In this document: in pieces, positions 10,139-18,751 of the stretch | Layout: every line of letters starts with the position of its first letter | Position numbering within the stretch: position 1 is the stretch's first letter | Made by a program: the position numbers and the translations under genes | Assembly (NCBI GenBank): GCA_020851455.1 | Contig: JADZCT010000041.1 | Coordinates: 62,001 to 126,000 of the forward strand | DNA length: 64,000 nt | Source of the DNA: Gemmatimonadaceae bacterium | GTDB taxonomy: Bacteria > Gemmatimonadota > Gemmatimonadetes > Gemmatimonadales > Gemmatimonadaceae | Direction of reading: 5' to 3' | Notes under the pieces: generated by a model | What the model saw: the letters and a program-made list of their open reading frames with translations, nothing else | Database searches by the model: none | Told to the model about the DNA's origin: nothing

Positions 10139-10624
10139 ATGATCAACGTTTCGCCTGATCTCCACCTCGCCGAGCGTGTGCGAAAGGCAGTGGAGATCGC
10201 CAATGATGAAGCCGTGCGCCGTCACCACGAATACGTTGGGACGGCGCACTTGCTTCTCGGGCTCGTCGCGTCGGAAGAAGCAATGGCAGCAAGCGTAGTG
10301 CGCAACCTTGGGCTGCCGCCCAGCGAACTGCGAAAGCGGCTGGAAGTGGTCATCGAGGAAGGCGGACACTTTCCGGAAGGAGTCGCGCTGGAGCGTGCGC
10401 TCACCACCAAGGCGCGGAAGGTTTTTGCGTACGCGGAAGAAGAGGCGCGCGACCTTGGCCACAGTTGCATCGGCACGGAGCACTTGCTGCTTGGCCTTCT
10501 CAACGAACCAACGTGCCCTGCGGCTCAGGTTCTGATAGACGCCGGGATCAACGAGGAGAACGCGCGCCAGGAAGCGCTGCGGCTGCTGGGGCCATCGCGC
10601 GAGGGAACGATCCAGCCTTCCTGA
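10139..10624 (+). CDS. Stand-alone Clp N-terminal (Clp repeat) domain protein
   Basis: This 161-residue protein consists of a double Clp N-domain: repeat 1 around EYVGTAHLLLGLVASEE and repeat 2 around SCIGTEHLLLGLLNEP. The pattern is that of the N-domain of ClpC/ClpA. The rest of the chaperone, including both AAA+ ATPase modules, is absent. The ATG at 10139 follows a strong GGAGGG (10125-10130). Such isolated N-domains (ClpS-like adaptors, ClpC-N or plant ClpT types) may bind substrates or dock on Clp machines; that role is inferred. A GC-rich hairpin lies just downstream. Confidence 0.88.
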   Translation: MINVSPDLHLAERVRKAVEIANDEAVRRHHEYVGTAHLLLGLVASEEAMAASVVRNLGLPPSELRKRLEVVIEEGGHFPEGVALERALTTKARKVFAYAEEEARDLGHSCIGTEHLLLGLLNEPTCPAAQVLIDAGINEENARQEALRLLGPSREGTIQPS

Positions 10625-10662
10625 ACGCCTGGTGCGGGGCGGCAGGCCGCCGCGACACGAGA

Positions 10663-10695
10663 GCCCCCGCCGCGGCGCTTCGCCACGGCGGGGGC
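10663..10695. terminator. Bidirectional terminator-like hairpin
   Basis: A 10-bp perfect inverted repeat (gcccccgccg ... cggcgggggc) with a 13-base loop lies between the convergent Clp N-domain and M28 peptidase genes. There is no clear T-run, so termination efficiency is uncertain. Confidence 0.6.
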
Positions 10696-10726
10696 TGGTT
10701 GCTTCACGCGCCTCGTGTTCCCGCGA

Positions 10727-12517
10727 CTACAGGCGCGGCTTGGTCTTCCTGGGCGCCTTGCCGCAGTTCTCCGGCCAGTTGGCGGGCCATGTACCCGGTG
10801 AACGCTCACGCGAGATGAACTGCGGATCCTCGGATGCAAGGTACGCGAGCGTTGCCGCGAGGGTCGCGTTGTGCTTGAGGTCATCGAACACGACCTTGTC
10901 GTACGTGTCGCGGTTCGTATGCCAGGTGTACGTGCTGTAGTTCCAGTTGAGTGCGCCCAGGCCGAAGCTTGGCGTGCCGAAGCAGGCGAAGACCGCGCCG
11001 TCAGTACCGCCCGGGTTGCCGGTCGGAACGTCGTTGAAGCTCCACGAAACCGCGTTGGCGCTCGTGGAGTCGGTGAAGTATCCCGGCAGCCTCTCGTACC
11101 ACGCCTTCAGGTGACTCCCAATGCTGGTGAGTCCGGATGAGCTGATGGACTGCACGCGGCCGGTGCCGTTGTCCTGGTTGAAGAGCGCCTGCAGGCCCTT
11201 CATGACCTCGGGGTGATCCTCGGTGAACGCGGTGGATCCGTTGAGTCCCTGTTCCTCGCTCGCCCAGTGGCCGACCATGATGGTCCGCCTGGGGTGCGGG
11301 TAAGCGAGCTTGAGAATGCGCATCGCTTCCATTGCCATCATCGTGCCGGTACCGTTGTCGGTCGCGCCCGAGGAGCCGTCCCAGGAGTCGAAGTGAGCCG
11401 AGAGCATCACGTACTCGTCGGGCTTCTCGGTGCCCTTGATGGAGCCGATGACGTTGAACGTTGGCTGCTCGCCGAGGAGTTGCGCGTCGAGGTCGAGCCG
11501 CACCATTGGCTTCTGCTTGTTCGCCGCGAGGCGGTAGACCAGGCCGTAATCCTCGCATGTGAGCGTAACGGCAGGCGCAACCGTGTTGTAAGTCTCGAAG
11601 ACCTCGATCGTGCCCCATCCGCCGCTGCCGCCGGGTCCTGCAAACCGGGCCTGGTCGGCCTGGGTGAGGGCCGCAGTCCTGCCGCCGCCGCGTGCGCTGT
11701 TGCCGCCCGGCGCGCCGCCGCGGCCGCCGAACCCGCCGCGCCCGCCTGCGCCTCCGCGGCCGCCGGCCTGCGCGAACGGATTCGCGAAGCCGCTGAACTT
11801 GGTGCGCGAACTGATCATTCCCGCGACGCCCGCCTTCTCGAGCCGCATTCCAAGCGTGCCGGTGCCAAGCGCGAGTGAGTAGCCGGTGCCGCGGTAGAGC
11901 TTCGCCGAGTCACGATCCACCGCCCAGTCCTGCTGCATGCGCGCGATCGCGGTGTCCATGCGCGCGATTCCCTCGGGGGTGCCCCAGCGCAGCCAGTCCT
12001 CAGAGGGGCGGCACGTCGGCCACTCGGGAGAGAGGAGAACGATCTTGCCCCTGGCCTGCGGCAGCCACTTAACGAACTCCGTGCTGTCCTGGAACTTCGG
12101 AAGAATAATCGCCTCGGCCGTGACGGCTTTCCCCCCGGTGCCCGGGCTCCACGCCAGCATCGTGCCCTCGAGCGAGCGAACGCGCGGCTGCATGAGGTCA
12201 ATGTGAGAGACACCGCGCCGCCAGCCGCGCCATGTGCCGTACTGGTCCTTCTTCGCGTCAATCCCCCACTGTTTGTACATCTTCACCACCCAGTCGCCCG
12301 CTGCGTGGTGGCCGGGGCTGGCCGTGAGGCGTGGACCGATGGAGTCCATGAACGTCTGGGACAGCTGCTCGGTCCACGAGCTGTCCATACCGAGGCGCCA
12401 GATGCGCTGGATGACGGGGTCGCTCGTGGGGAAGGCGGTCTGCTGCTGTGCGATTGCGGGTACGCCAAGCAGGCCGCCCGCTGCTGCCGAGATGAGGACG
12501 AGGCGTGTGCGGTTCAT
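10727..12517 (-). CDS. Secreted M28-family zinc peptidase with Gly/Arg-rich insert
   Basis: This is a 596-residue exported aminopeptidase/carboxypeptidase-type M28 enzyme. The ATG at 12517 gives a clean signal peptide (MNRTRLVLISAAAGGLLGVPAIAQQ). Zinc-binding motifs are LSAHFDSWDGSSGATDNGTG (His and Asp ligands) and HWASEEQGLNGSTAF (catalytic Glu-Glu). Further ligands are FNQDNGTGR and the final HTNRD. Between the PA-like domain and the catalytic domain sits a ~30-residue run made almost only of Gly, Arg and Ala, encoded around 11685-11775. A similar insert occurs in two unrelated secreted hydrolases of this window. It follows, 59 bp away, the histidine kinase gene read in the same direction. 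Confidence 0.9.
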   Translation of the reverse strand: MNRTRLVLISAAAGGLLGVPAIAQQQTAFPTSDPVIQRIWRLGMDSSWTEQLSQTFMDSIGPRLTASPGHHAAGDWVVKMYKQWGIDAKKDQYGTWRGWRRGVSHIDLMQPRVRSLEGTMLAWSPGTGGKAVTAEAIILPKFQDSTEFVKWLPQARGKIVLLSPEWPTCRPSEDWLRWGTPEGIARMDTAIARMQQDWAVDRDSAKLYRGTGYSLALGTGTLGMRLEKAGVAGMISSRTKFSGFANPFAQAGGRGGAGGRGGFGGRGGAPGGNSARGGGRTAALTQADQARFAGPGGSGGWGTIEVFETYNTVAPAVTLTCEDYGLVYRLAANKQKPMVRLDLDAQLLGEQPTFNVIGSIKGTEKPDEYVMLSAHFDSWDGSSGATDNGTGTMMAMEAMRILKLAYPHPRRTIMVGHWASEEQGLNGSTAFTEDHPEVMKGLQALFNQDNGTGRVQSISSSGLTSIGSHLKAWYERLPGYFTDSTSANAVSWSFNDVPTGNPGGTDGAVFACFGTPSFGLGALNWNYSTYTWHTNRDTYDKVVFDDLKHNATLAATLAYLASEDPQFISRERSPGTWPANWPENCGKAPRKTKPRL

Positions 12518-12576
12518 GATGCTGGGGAAAGGTGTCCACCGACTCGCGCCGCCACGGTGGCGGCATCGCGACAAAG

Positions 12577-13668
12577 CTACTCCGTACCACCCGCAGGTGG
12601 CAGCCGAAGCGTGAAGACGGTGCCGCCGCCGGGGCGGGATGCGTGGGTCAGGGTGCCGCCCTGCACCGTGGCGAGCCGGCGAGCGACCGCCAGCCCGAGC
12701 CCGGAGCGGCCAGCGGGCCTGGATCCGCCCCGGTAGAACGGTGTGAACACCGCTTCGGCCTCGGATGGCGCAATTCCGGGCCCGCGGTCGGCAACTGTGA
12801 ACTGAAGCCAGCCTCCGACTGCCGCAACCGCAACGTCCGCGCTTCCACCGGCCGCGGTATAGCGCAGCGCGTTCTCCACCAGGTTGGTGAGGATGCGCAG
12901 TGTCTGGACGAAGTCGAACCGGCCGAGGAGTGGCTGATCCGCGGAGCCGATATCAACCACGAGATGCTTGCCCTCGAGCAGCGGCCTCGTCTGCCGCACC
13001 AGGGCACCGATGACGTCGTCGGCGGTGTTCACCTCGACGTCGCGCGCCTGGGTGCCGATGTCCGTCTCGACGAACCCGAGCGCATCCTCGACGAGACGCG
13101 AGAGGAGCGCGGCCTGTTCCGCAATGGTGACGCCGGCGGGGTCGCCGGCAGCCGCCAGTGCCTGGGCATGCGCGCTGATGCTGGTGAGCGGCGTTCGCAG
13201 GTCGTGCGACATTGCGGCCAGTGTCAGTTCCTTGAGCCGGCTTGCCTCGGCTGCCGCTTCTGCGCGTGCGGCTTCGTCTGCGAACCGGCGCGCGTCGGCA
13301 GCGCTCCGTCGCGCCTCGGCCGCCTGCCGGCGCGCGCGGGTGAGCAACGCCGTGGCAACCATCGCCGTCAGGAGGAACGTGACGAGGACGAGCATGTCCA
13401 CGCGCTTGTCCACGGATATCAGGTCGAACGGCTCCTGGAAGAAGAAGTCAATGCACGCTACCGATGCGGCAGCCATCACGACTCCGATAGCGCCGCCCCC
13501 CGTGGCGCTCGCGCCCAGCACAAGCAACAGGTACACGAGCTCGACGTGCGACAAGTCCGCCGCCTCGCGTGTCACCCGGAGCACGATCGTGACGGCCGCC
13601 ATCGCGAGGAGCCACCCCGCCCAGAGGGCCAGCCGCCGGCGTGGGGGCTGACGCACGGCTTCAGTCAT
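12577..13668 (-). CDS. Short KdpD-like sensor histidine kinase
   Basis: The kinase has 363 residues and starts at an ATG at 13668, one base after the stop of the response-regulator gene (TGA-C-ATG), so the two are translationally coupled. The N-terminal ~110 residues contain four hydrophobic helices of the KdpD DUF4118 type (LSHVELVYLLLVLGASATGG; FFFQEPFDLISVD). A coiled linker comes next, then the HisKA phospho-acceptor MSHDLRTPLTSISAH. The HATPase domain has its N box (NLVENALRYT), G1 (DRGPGIAP) and G2 (GRSGLGLAVARRLA). The cytoplasmic N-terminal KdpD and universal-stress domains of full KdpD are missing, and no kdpFABC is present nearby. Confidence 0.9.
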   Translation of the reverse strand: MTEAVRQPPRRRLALWAGWLLAMAAVTIVLRVTREAADLSHVELVYLLLVLGASATGGGAIGVVMAAASVACIDFFFQEPFDLISVDKRVDMLVLVTFLLTAMVATALLTRARRQAAEARRSAADARRFADEAARAEAAAEASRLKELTLAAMSHDLRTPLTSISAHAQALAAAGDPAGVTIAEQAALLSRLVEDALGFVETDIGTQARDVEVNTADDVIGALVRQTRPLLEGKHLVVDIGSADQPLLGRFDFVQTLRILTNLVENALRYTAAGGSADVAVAAVGGWLQFTVADRGPGIAPSEAEAVFTPFYRGGSRPAGRSGLGLAVARRLATVQGGTLTHASRPGGGTVFTLRLPPAGGTE

Positions 13669-13669
13669 G

Positions 13670-14389
13670 TCACGGATCGCTGACGTGGCCGCCGGTTGGC
13701 GGGGCCTCGCACCTGTACCCCACACCCGGCTCGGTAACGATCAGCTCCGGATCGGCCGGATTGCGCTCGATCTTGCGGCGCAGGTGCGTGATGTGCACGC
13801 GGAGGTGCTGCTGTGCATCTCCGTACGTCTTTCCCCATGCGGCGTGAAAGAGCTGCTGATGGGTGAAGGTGCGGCCGGGCTGTGCAGCCAGCACTCGCAG
13901 GAGGTTCCACTCCACAGGAGTGAGCCGGATTGGCTCGCCGGCCCTGGCGGCTGTCCGGCGATCGAGGTCAATGACGAGGTCGCCAAGCGCCAGTCTCTCG
14001 GGTCTTCCGCTCCCATACATGTTTGCCCGCCGCAGCTGGGCGAGCACGCGAGCGACGAATTCAGGGAGGCTGAACGGCTTGGCGACGTAGTCATCCGCGC
14101 CGGCATTGAGGAGCGCAACCTTCTCCGCTTCCTGGTGGCGGGCGGAAAGCACCACGATCGGCGCGCCGCTGAGCTCGCGGATCCTCCTGCATGTATCCCC
14201 GCCGTCGGCGTCCGGCAGGCCAAGGTCGAGTACCACCAGGCCTGGTGGCTCAGCCCTGATGCTCGCCAGTGCATCAGAGGCGGTGGCGACGCCGCGAACG
14301 ACGCGGGCAACGTCGCGCAGGGCGGAAACGACGATTTCCCGAATGCGCTCGTCGTCCTCGATGACCAGGATGGATTCAGCGTATGACAC
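13670..14389 (-). CDS. OmpR/KdpE-family response regulator
   Basis: This 239-residue protein has an N-terminal receiver domain and a C-terminal winged-helix DNA-binding domain. In the receiver the acidic pocket is Asp12/Asp13, the phospho-acceptor Asp55 (VVLDLGLPD) and Lys104 (YVAKPF). The OmpR-type effector domain includes RLTPVEWNLLRVLAAQPGR and LRVHITHLRRKIE. It is the first gene of an operon with the KdpD-like kinase, and perhaps the M28 peptidase downstream. Closest family resemblance is KdpE, but without a potassium pump in view its regulon cannot be named. Divergent from the Ig-like lipoprotein gene at 14581. Confidence 0.92.
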   Translation of the reverse strand: MSYAESILVIEDDERIREIVVSALRDVARVVRGVATASDALASIRAEPPGLVVLDLGLPDADGGDTCRRIRELSGAPIVVLSARHQEAEKVALLNAGADDYVAKPFSLPEFVARVLAQLRRANMYGSGRPERLALGDLVIDLDRRTAARAGEPIRLTPVEWNLLRVLAAQPGRTFTHQQLFHAAWGKTYGDAQQHLRVHITHLRRKIERNPADPELIVTEPGVGYRCEAPPTGGHVSDP

Positions 14390-14580
14390 CAGTGCCGCTC
14401 TCCGTTGCAGGTGCTCCCTGCGCTCCGCGGACCGCAGCCGGCAGACGCCCCCACAAAGAACCCGTTAAGACACGCGGCTCCTGCGAACAGCGGCCGCACT
14501 CGCGCGTTCTACTCAACACACGAGTGTACGCACCACGCGCAGTGGCCGGAACACCCGGAACATTAACCGGAGATCACAGG

Positions 14581-15312
14581 ATGCCCACCAACAGTACGTC
14601 ACGCCAATCGCGCCGCGCCATCATGGCTGGCGCAATCCTTGCGTCAGCGCTGGCTGCAGCGGCGTGCAAGGATACGTCCACCGAACCAGCCACGACGCCG
14701 AACCACGAAGTCTCGATAGTGAGCGGAGCGGAACAGCAGGTGCAGGTTGGTACCGCGCTCGGACAGCCGGTGGTTCTGCTGGTCACGGACCGGAACAAGC
14801 AGCCAGCTCCGGGAGTGGCAGTCGAGGTGTACGTACCGTTCGGCGATGGGTCCGTCGCGGGACCAACGACGATAACCTCGGATGCAAACGGCCAGGTCTC
14901 GGTATCATGGACGCTCGGTACTGCGGCCAAGCCCGACACGCTGATAGCCTCAATCCCGAGCGAGAGCGGCGTGGAAGGCGCGGTCGTCGAGGAGATAGCA
15001 ACCGCAGGACCTGCCGCGCAGCTCACGGTGGTGTCGGGGAACAACCAGTCGGCAGCCGAGGGTGCGACCCTCGCGCCCATCACGGTGCAGGTGCTTGACG
15101 CATACGGGAACGCGGTGCCCGGCGCGACGGTGACTTTCGCCGACGATGACGGTGGCACGTTCTCGGTGAACTCCATCGCGACGGATGCCACCGGCACGGC
15201 CTCCGTGCAGCTTACGCTGACCGGCGCGCCCGGGGTGGACGATGTTACGATCACGGTTGGGAGTGCGGACGGAGCGGTGACGGCCACGGCGCACGAGACC
15301 GAGACTCAGTGA
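14581..15312 (+). CDS. Ig-like (invasin/BIG1-type) repeat lipoprotein
   Basis: This 243-residue exported protein starts at an ATG at 14581, preceded by ACCGGAGATC. The N-terminus has a basic stretch, a hydrophobic core and a lipobox-like LAAAAC, indicating a lipoprotein. Two Ig-like domains follow with the invasin/BIG1 pattern: VLLVTDRNKQPAPGVAVEVY then SDANGQVSVSWTLG, and ITVQVLDAYGNAVPGATVTF then TDATGTASVQLTL. A surface adhesion or structural role is likely; nothing more specific is visible. It is transcribed divergently from the two-component operon, with a 191-bp shared promoter region, and ends just before a very strong hairpin. Confidence 0.82.
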   Translation: MPTNSTSRQSRRAIMAGAILASALAAAACKDTSTEPATTPNHEVSIVSGAEQQVQVGTALGQPVVLLVTDRNKQPAPGVAVEVYVPFGDGSVAGPTTITSDANGQVSVSWTLGTAAKPDTLIASIPSESGVEGAVVEEIATAGPAAQLTVVSGNNQSAAEGATLAPITVQVLDAYGNAVPGATVTFADDDGGTFSVNSIATDATGTASVQLTLTGAPGVDDVTITVGSADGAVTATAHETETQ

Positions 15313-15348
15313 CGAAGGCAGCGGTGGTGATGCACAGCCAGCAGCACG

Positions 15349-15385
15349 GCACCGGGCCGGTGGCACCAAGCCACCGGCCCGGTGC
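15349..15385. terminator. Perfect 16-bp hairpin serving two convergent genes
   Basis: The arms 15349-15364 and 15370-15385 are perfectly complementary around a 5-base loop (accaa). The element lies between the stop of the Ig-like lipoprotein gene (15312) and the stop of the S51 peptidase gene (15389). It is palindromic and can act on both strands, although no T-run follows. Confidence 0.7.
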
Positions 15386-15388
15386 AGT

Positions 15389-16189
15389 TCAGCCAAGCCG
15401 TTCGAGCTCGAACGCCCGCTCCACAACCGTTCCCGCCGAAGCACTCACGTAGTAGACCCCGGCACCCTCGCGGGCGCTGAGGAACCGTTTCGGCTCCTTC
15501 TCCTCGTAGTAGATCCCGGCGTCGTTGTCGCACGCATAGCCGGGCTGCAGCTCCCCCGACCCGATGAGGCGGTGGTAGAGCGGCCGGCGCCCTGCCTCGG
15601 CATCGTAGTGGGGCGAATGGCTCCCGGACAGGAAGCCAAGGCATTTCACCACCGAGAGCGTCTTGGGGCGTGAGTCGGTGGTGCCTTCGTCGAACCAGCA
15701 CAGCGAACCGGCGCTCGCGCCGCCAAGCACGATGCCGCGGTCCCACGCCTCCTTCAGCACTGCGTCTATTCCCTGTGCCTTCCAGATGGCCTGCTGATTG
15801 AGGGTGTTGCCGCCGGAGACCACGATAGCGTCCATCGAAAGCAGCACCTCGTCCCACCCCTGCTTCTGGGAGAGCGACTCGATGAAGCTGCCCTGGACGA
15901 ATGGCTCCACGCTCAGGGGCGCGCAACTCCGAAAGAAGGTGATGGTGCCGGCGGGGCTGTCGGCGCTCGCGGTTGGCAGGTAACAGACGCGGGGTCTGGG
16001 CTTGCCCGTGAGCCGCGCCATTTCACGGATCCATGCGCCGTTGAAGTTGCCGCCGGCTATCAGGATTTTACGGCCGGCATAGACAGGAGTCGCGCTGTCC
16101 ATTGCTTCGGCGGCGCCTGGAATCAGCTGGCTCGCGCTGGCGGCGACCGAGCCGATCGCTGCCTTCATGATGAAATCGCGACGTTCCAC
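15389..16189 (-). CDS. Exported S51-family peptidase (peptidase E/cyanophycinase-like)
   Basis: The 266-residue form starts at a GTG (16189), preceded by GGAGAG at 5-base spacing. This start yields VERRDFIMKAAIGSVAASAS, a twin-arginine (Tat) signal, whereas the internal ATG (MKAAIGS) would delete the twin Arg. The mature part has the S51 hallmarks: a strand-turn SGGNTLNQQ and the nucleophile elbow GGASAGSLCWF with the catalytic Ser. These are followed by a His-containing segment (GSHSPHYD). Family members cleave Asp-X dipeptides or cyanophycin. A Tat-exported form would act in the periplasm. Substrate is unknown. Confidence 0.85.
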   Translation of the reverse strand: MERRDFIMKAAIGSVAASASQLIPGAAEAMDSATPVYAGRKILIAGGNFNGAWIREMARLTGKPRPRVCYLPTASADSPAGTITFFRSCAPLSVEPFVQGSFIESLSQKQGWDEVLLSMDAIVVSGGNTLNQQAIWKAQGIDAVLKEAWDRGIVLGGASAGSLCWFDEGTTDSRPKTLSVVKCLGFLSGSHSPHYDAEAGRRPLYHRLIGSGELQPGYACDNDAGIYYEEKEPKRFLSAREGAGVYYVSASAGTVVERAFELERLG

Positions 16190-16326
16190 GCATGCTCTCC
16201 GGGTATTGGTCGCCGGTAGTATGGCCACCCAGCGAGTCACGCGGCAACGCGCCCCGGCGATTTCGCACGGAGGCCGCCCGAAGGAGCTATAGTACTCGTC
16301 ACGCACCCCGTACCGCGAGGCGACAA

Positions 16327-18018
16327 ATGAACCGGCATGCGCTTGGCATCCTCGTTGGCTGCACCGCAGCCGCGGCCTGTGGTGGACGATCCGGACCCGG
16401 CTCCGGTCCGCCACTGCCAGCGGCGGCGCTCGCCGCGATCGACACCGCGATGCTCATGGGGCACATTCGCGCCCTCAGCGCCGATTCGATGATGGGACGC
16501 GCCCCGGGCACCGCGGGGGAGGACAAGGCGGTCGCGTACATCGAGGCCCAGTTCAAGGCGCTTGGGCTCAAGCCGGGCAATACGGACGGCACTTACATAC
16601 AGCGCGTCCCGCTGGTCGGGATCACCGTCAAGGGCGCGCCCATGATGACGTTCGCGAAGGCCGGGAAGACCGAATCGCTGAAGTGGCGCGACGACTACGT
16701 GGCCTGGACGAAGCACGTCGCGACGAGCGCGTCCATCAAGAACTCCGATCTGGTGTTCGTGGGATACGGCGTGGAAGCGCCCGAGTTCAACTGGGACGAC
16801 TACAAGGGGTTCGACGCAGCGGGCAAGACGCTGGTGATGCTCGTGAACGATCCGCCGCTTGCCGACACGTCGCAGTTCGGTGGGCCCCGCATGACGTATT
16901 ACGGACGCTGGACGTACAAGTTCGAGCAGGGCGCGAAGCACAAGGCGGCCGGCGTAATCGTGATCCACGAGACTGGGCCCGCGGGCTACCCGTTCTCCGT
17001 GGTGCAGGGCAACGCAGCGGAGAAGTTCGACCTGGTAACACCCGACAAGAACATGTCCCGCTCCAACATCGAGGCGTGGATTACGCTCGACAAGGCGAAG
17101 GCGCTGTTCGCGATGGCCGGGCAGGATTTCGACTCGCTCAAGTCGCGCGCCGCGACGCGCGACTTCAAGCCGGTTCCGCTTGGCGTGACCGCGAGCCTCA
17201 CTCTCGACAACACCCTCCGCACCGTTGACTCGCGCAACGTCATCGCCAGACTCGACGGCAGCGACCCGGTGCTGAAAGACGAATACGTGATCTACGACGC
17301 CCACTGGGATCACTTCGGCATCGGAGCGAAGGTGAACGGCGACAGCATCTACAACGGCGCGGCCGACAACGCGACCGGGACCGCCGGGCTCATCGCCATC
17401 GCCAAGGCGTTCACCGCGATGCCAACGCCGCCAAAGCGCTCGATCCTCTTCCTGGCAGTGACCGCGGAAGAACAGGGGCTGCTTGGGTCGGCCTACTATG
17501 CAACGCAGCCGATCTACCCGCTTGCGAAGACCGCCGCGGTGATCAACATGGACGTGCTCAATACGGCGGGCGAGACGGCGGACCTGACGGTCATTGGGCT
17601 CGGCGCATCGGAGCTTGACGACTACGCGCGCTTCGCGGCGGCCGAGCAGGGACGCACCCTTCGTCCGGACGCGGAACCGGAGAAGGGCTTTTACTACCGC
17701 AGCGACCACTTCAACTTCGCCAAGGAAGGCGTTCCCGCGTTCTACGCGGAAGGCGGGATCGAATTCATCGGCAAGCCGCCCGAGTACGGCAAGCAGAAGC
17801 GCGACGAATACACGACGAAGTACTACCACACGCCGCAGGACGACATCAAGCCGGACTGGGACCTGCGGGGAGCGGTGAAGGACCTCGACCTGTACCTCGC
17901 CATGGGCTACCGCGTGGCAGAGGCCGCGAAGATTCCCGAGTGGCGCCCCGGCAACGAGTTCAAGGCCGCGCGCGACAGAATGCTCGGCAAGGGAGGGCCG
18001 GTGGAGCAGAAGCCGTAG
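16327..18018 (+). CDS. M28-family zinc peptidase, lipoprotein
   Basis: This 563-residue enzyme starts at an ATG at 16327 with GAGGCGAC upstream. The N-terminus MNRHALGILVGCTAAAACGG carries a lipobox-like AAAC. A PA-type inserted domain precedes the catalytic M28 domain. Metal ligands and catalytic residues are YDAHWDHFG (His, Asp), GAADNATGTAGL (Asp), VTAEEQGLLGSAYY (Glu-Glu), NMDVLN (Asp) and KYYHTPQDD (His). The C-terminal pattern YHTP-x-D ... GYRVAEA ... PG is repeated in the broken fragment at 39033. It is probably membrane-anchored and degrades peptides arriving in the periplasm. Confidence 0.9.
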   Translation: MNRHALGILVGCTAAAACGGRSGPGSGPPLPAAALAAIDTAMLMGHIRALSADSMMGRAPGTAGEDKAVAYIEAQFKALGLKPGNTDGTYIQRVPLVGITVKGAPMMTFAKAGKTESLKWRDDYVAWTKHVATSASIKNSDLVFVGYGVEAPEFNWDDYKGFDAAGKTLVMLVNDPPLADTSQFGGPRMTYYGRWTYKFEQGAKHKAAGVIVIHETGPAGYPFSVVQGNAAEKFDLVTPDKNMSRSNIEAWITLDKAKALFAMAGQDFDSLKSRAATRDFKPVPLGVTASLTLDNTLRTVDSRNVIARLDGSDPVLKDEYVIYDAHWDHFGIGAKVNGDSIYNGAADNATGTAGLIAIAKAFTAMPTPPKRSILFLAVTAEEQGLLGSAYYATQPIYPLAKTAAVINMDVLNTAGETADLTVIGLGASELDDYARFAAAEQGRTLRPDAEPEKGFYYRSDHFNFAKEGVPAFYAEGGIEFIGKPPEYGKQKRDEYTTKYYHTPQDDIKPDWDLRGAVKDLDLYLAMGYRVAEAAKIPEWRPGNEFKAARDRMLGKGGPVEQKP

Positions 18019-18105
18019 CGGCCGGCGCCCGCAACACCCTTCCGGAGATGACAGGGTCATTGCACCGCGTTCACCTCGCGTAGAGGCGCGCTAAGAAGCC
18101 GCTAA

Positions 18106-18133
18106 CGCCCCGCTGCAGAGCAAACGCGGGGCG
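18106..18133. terminator. Possible hairpin downstream of the M28 lipoprotein gene
   Basis: An 8-bp inverted repeat (cgccccgc ... gcggggcg) with a 12-base loop lies in the 246-bp gap between the M28 gene and the small secreted protein gene. There is no T-run; this is a modest candidate. The rest of the gap shows nothing gene-like. Confidence 0.4.
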
Positions 18134-18264
18134 CCAGCGAGCGTCTCCCGGGGTACAAGGATTACAGAAGGGCGTGCGCGGACACGCAGTGGTGAACGCA
18201 ACGCCGCAGGGAATGACCTGATGCAGCATGGCGTCCGGCTGGACGCCCAAACTCCGGAGGATGT

Positions 18265-18627
18265 ATGATCAACGCACTCCCACTCGCACTCGCAGCGTTC
18301 CTCTCGCTTGCGCCAGCCAAGCCGGCTCACAAGCCGGTCGTGGCAAGCCCGGTTGCCGACAACGCCAGTTTCGTGCTGGTCGAGAACCACCGCAATGTCC
18401 CGGTCGAGGTGTTCGTCGAGGCGTTCGACGGCGAACAGTCACTCGGCATGGTTGCGCCAGGCGCGGCTGAGACCCTTGCTCTCGACCCCGCAATCACGAG
18501 CGATCACGAGGTGAGCTTCCTCCTCGACCCGAAGGGCGAAGAGGTACAGGCCACGCAACTGATTCCGCTGACGCCAGGCAAGGGCATCGAGCTCAAGGTT
18601 CCGGCACGTCCGAACCTGCTCTGGTAG
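18265..18627 (+). CDS. Small secreted protein of unknown function
   Basis: This 120-residue protein starts at an ATG at 18265 preceded by CCGGAGGATGT, a strong ribosome site. It has a short signal peptide (MINALPLALAAFLSLAPA). A beta-rich region follows (FVLVENHRNVPVEVFVEAF ... LGMVAPGAAETLAL ... EVSFLLDPKGEEVQATQLI). The pattern suggests a single small beta-sandwich exposed in the periplasm or outside. I do not recognise a named family. It is monocistronic, closed by a very good terminator immediately downstream. Confidence 0.78.
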   Translation: MINALPLALAAFLSLAPAKPAHKPVVASPVADNASFVLVENHRNVPVEVFVEAFDGEQSLGMVAPGAAETLALDPAITSDHEVSFLLDPKGEEVQATQLIPLTPGKGIELKVPARPNLLW

Positions 18628-18639
18628 GCCGCGATGCGG

Positions 18640-18688
18640 GCAGCGGCGGCGGGGTGGGTCGCCAACCACCCCGCCGCCGCTGCATTTT
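18640..18688 (+). terminator. Rho-independent terminator
   Basis: A perfect 18-bp inverted repeat (arms 18640-18657 and 18666-18683, 8-base loop) is followed by ATTTT. It lies 13 bp after the small secreted protein gene and 63 bp before the S45 acylase start. Confidence 0.85.
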
Positions 18689-18751
18689 GGGGTGATCATG
18701 GCGCGGCGCGTCCGCGTCCATCCCCCGGCATCCATCGTGCAGGAGTTCGCC

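Noticed and set aside
9898-10158. 86-codon plus-strand frame in the 9765-10138 gap
   Set aside because: No ribosome site, no recognisable sequence, and it runs into the Clp N-domain gene in another frame.
16237-18060. 607-codon minus-strand frame opposite the M28 lipoprotein gene
   Set aside because: Shadow frame: no ribosome site or motif, and the plus strand carries a full peptidase.
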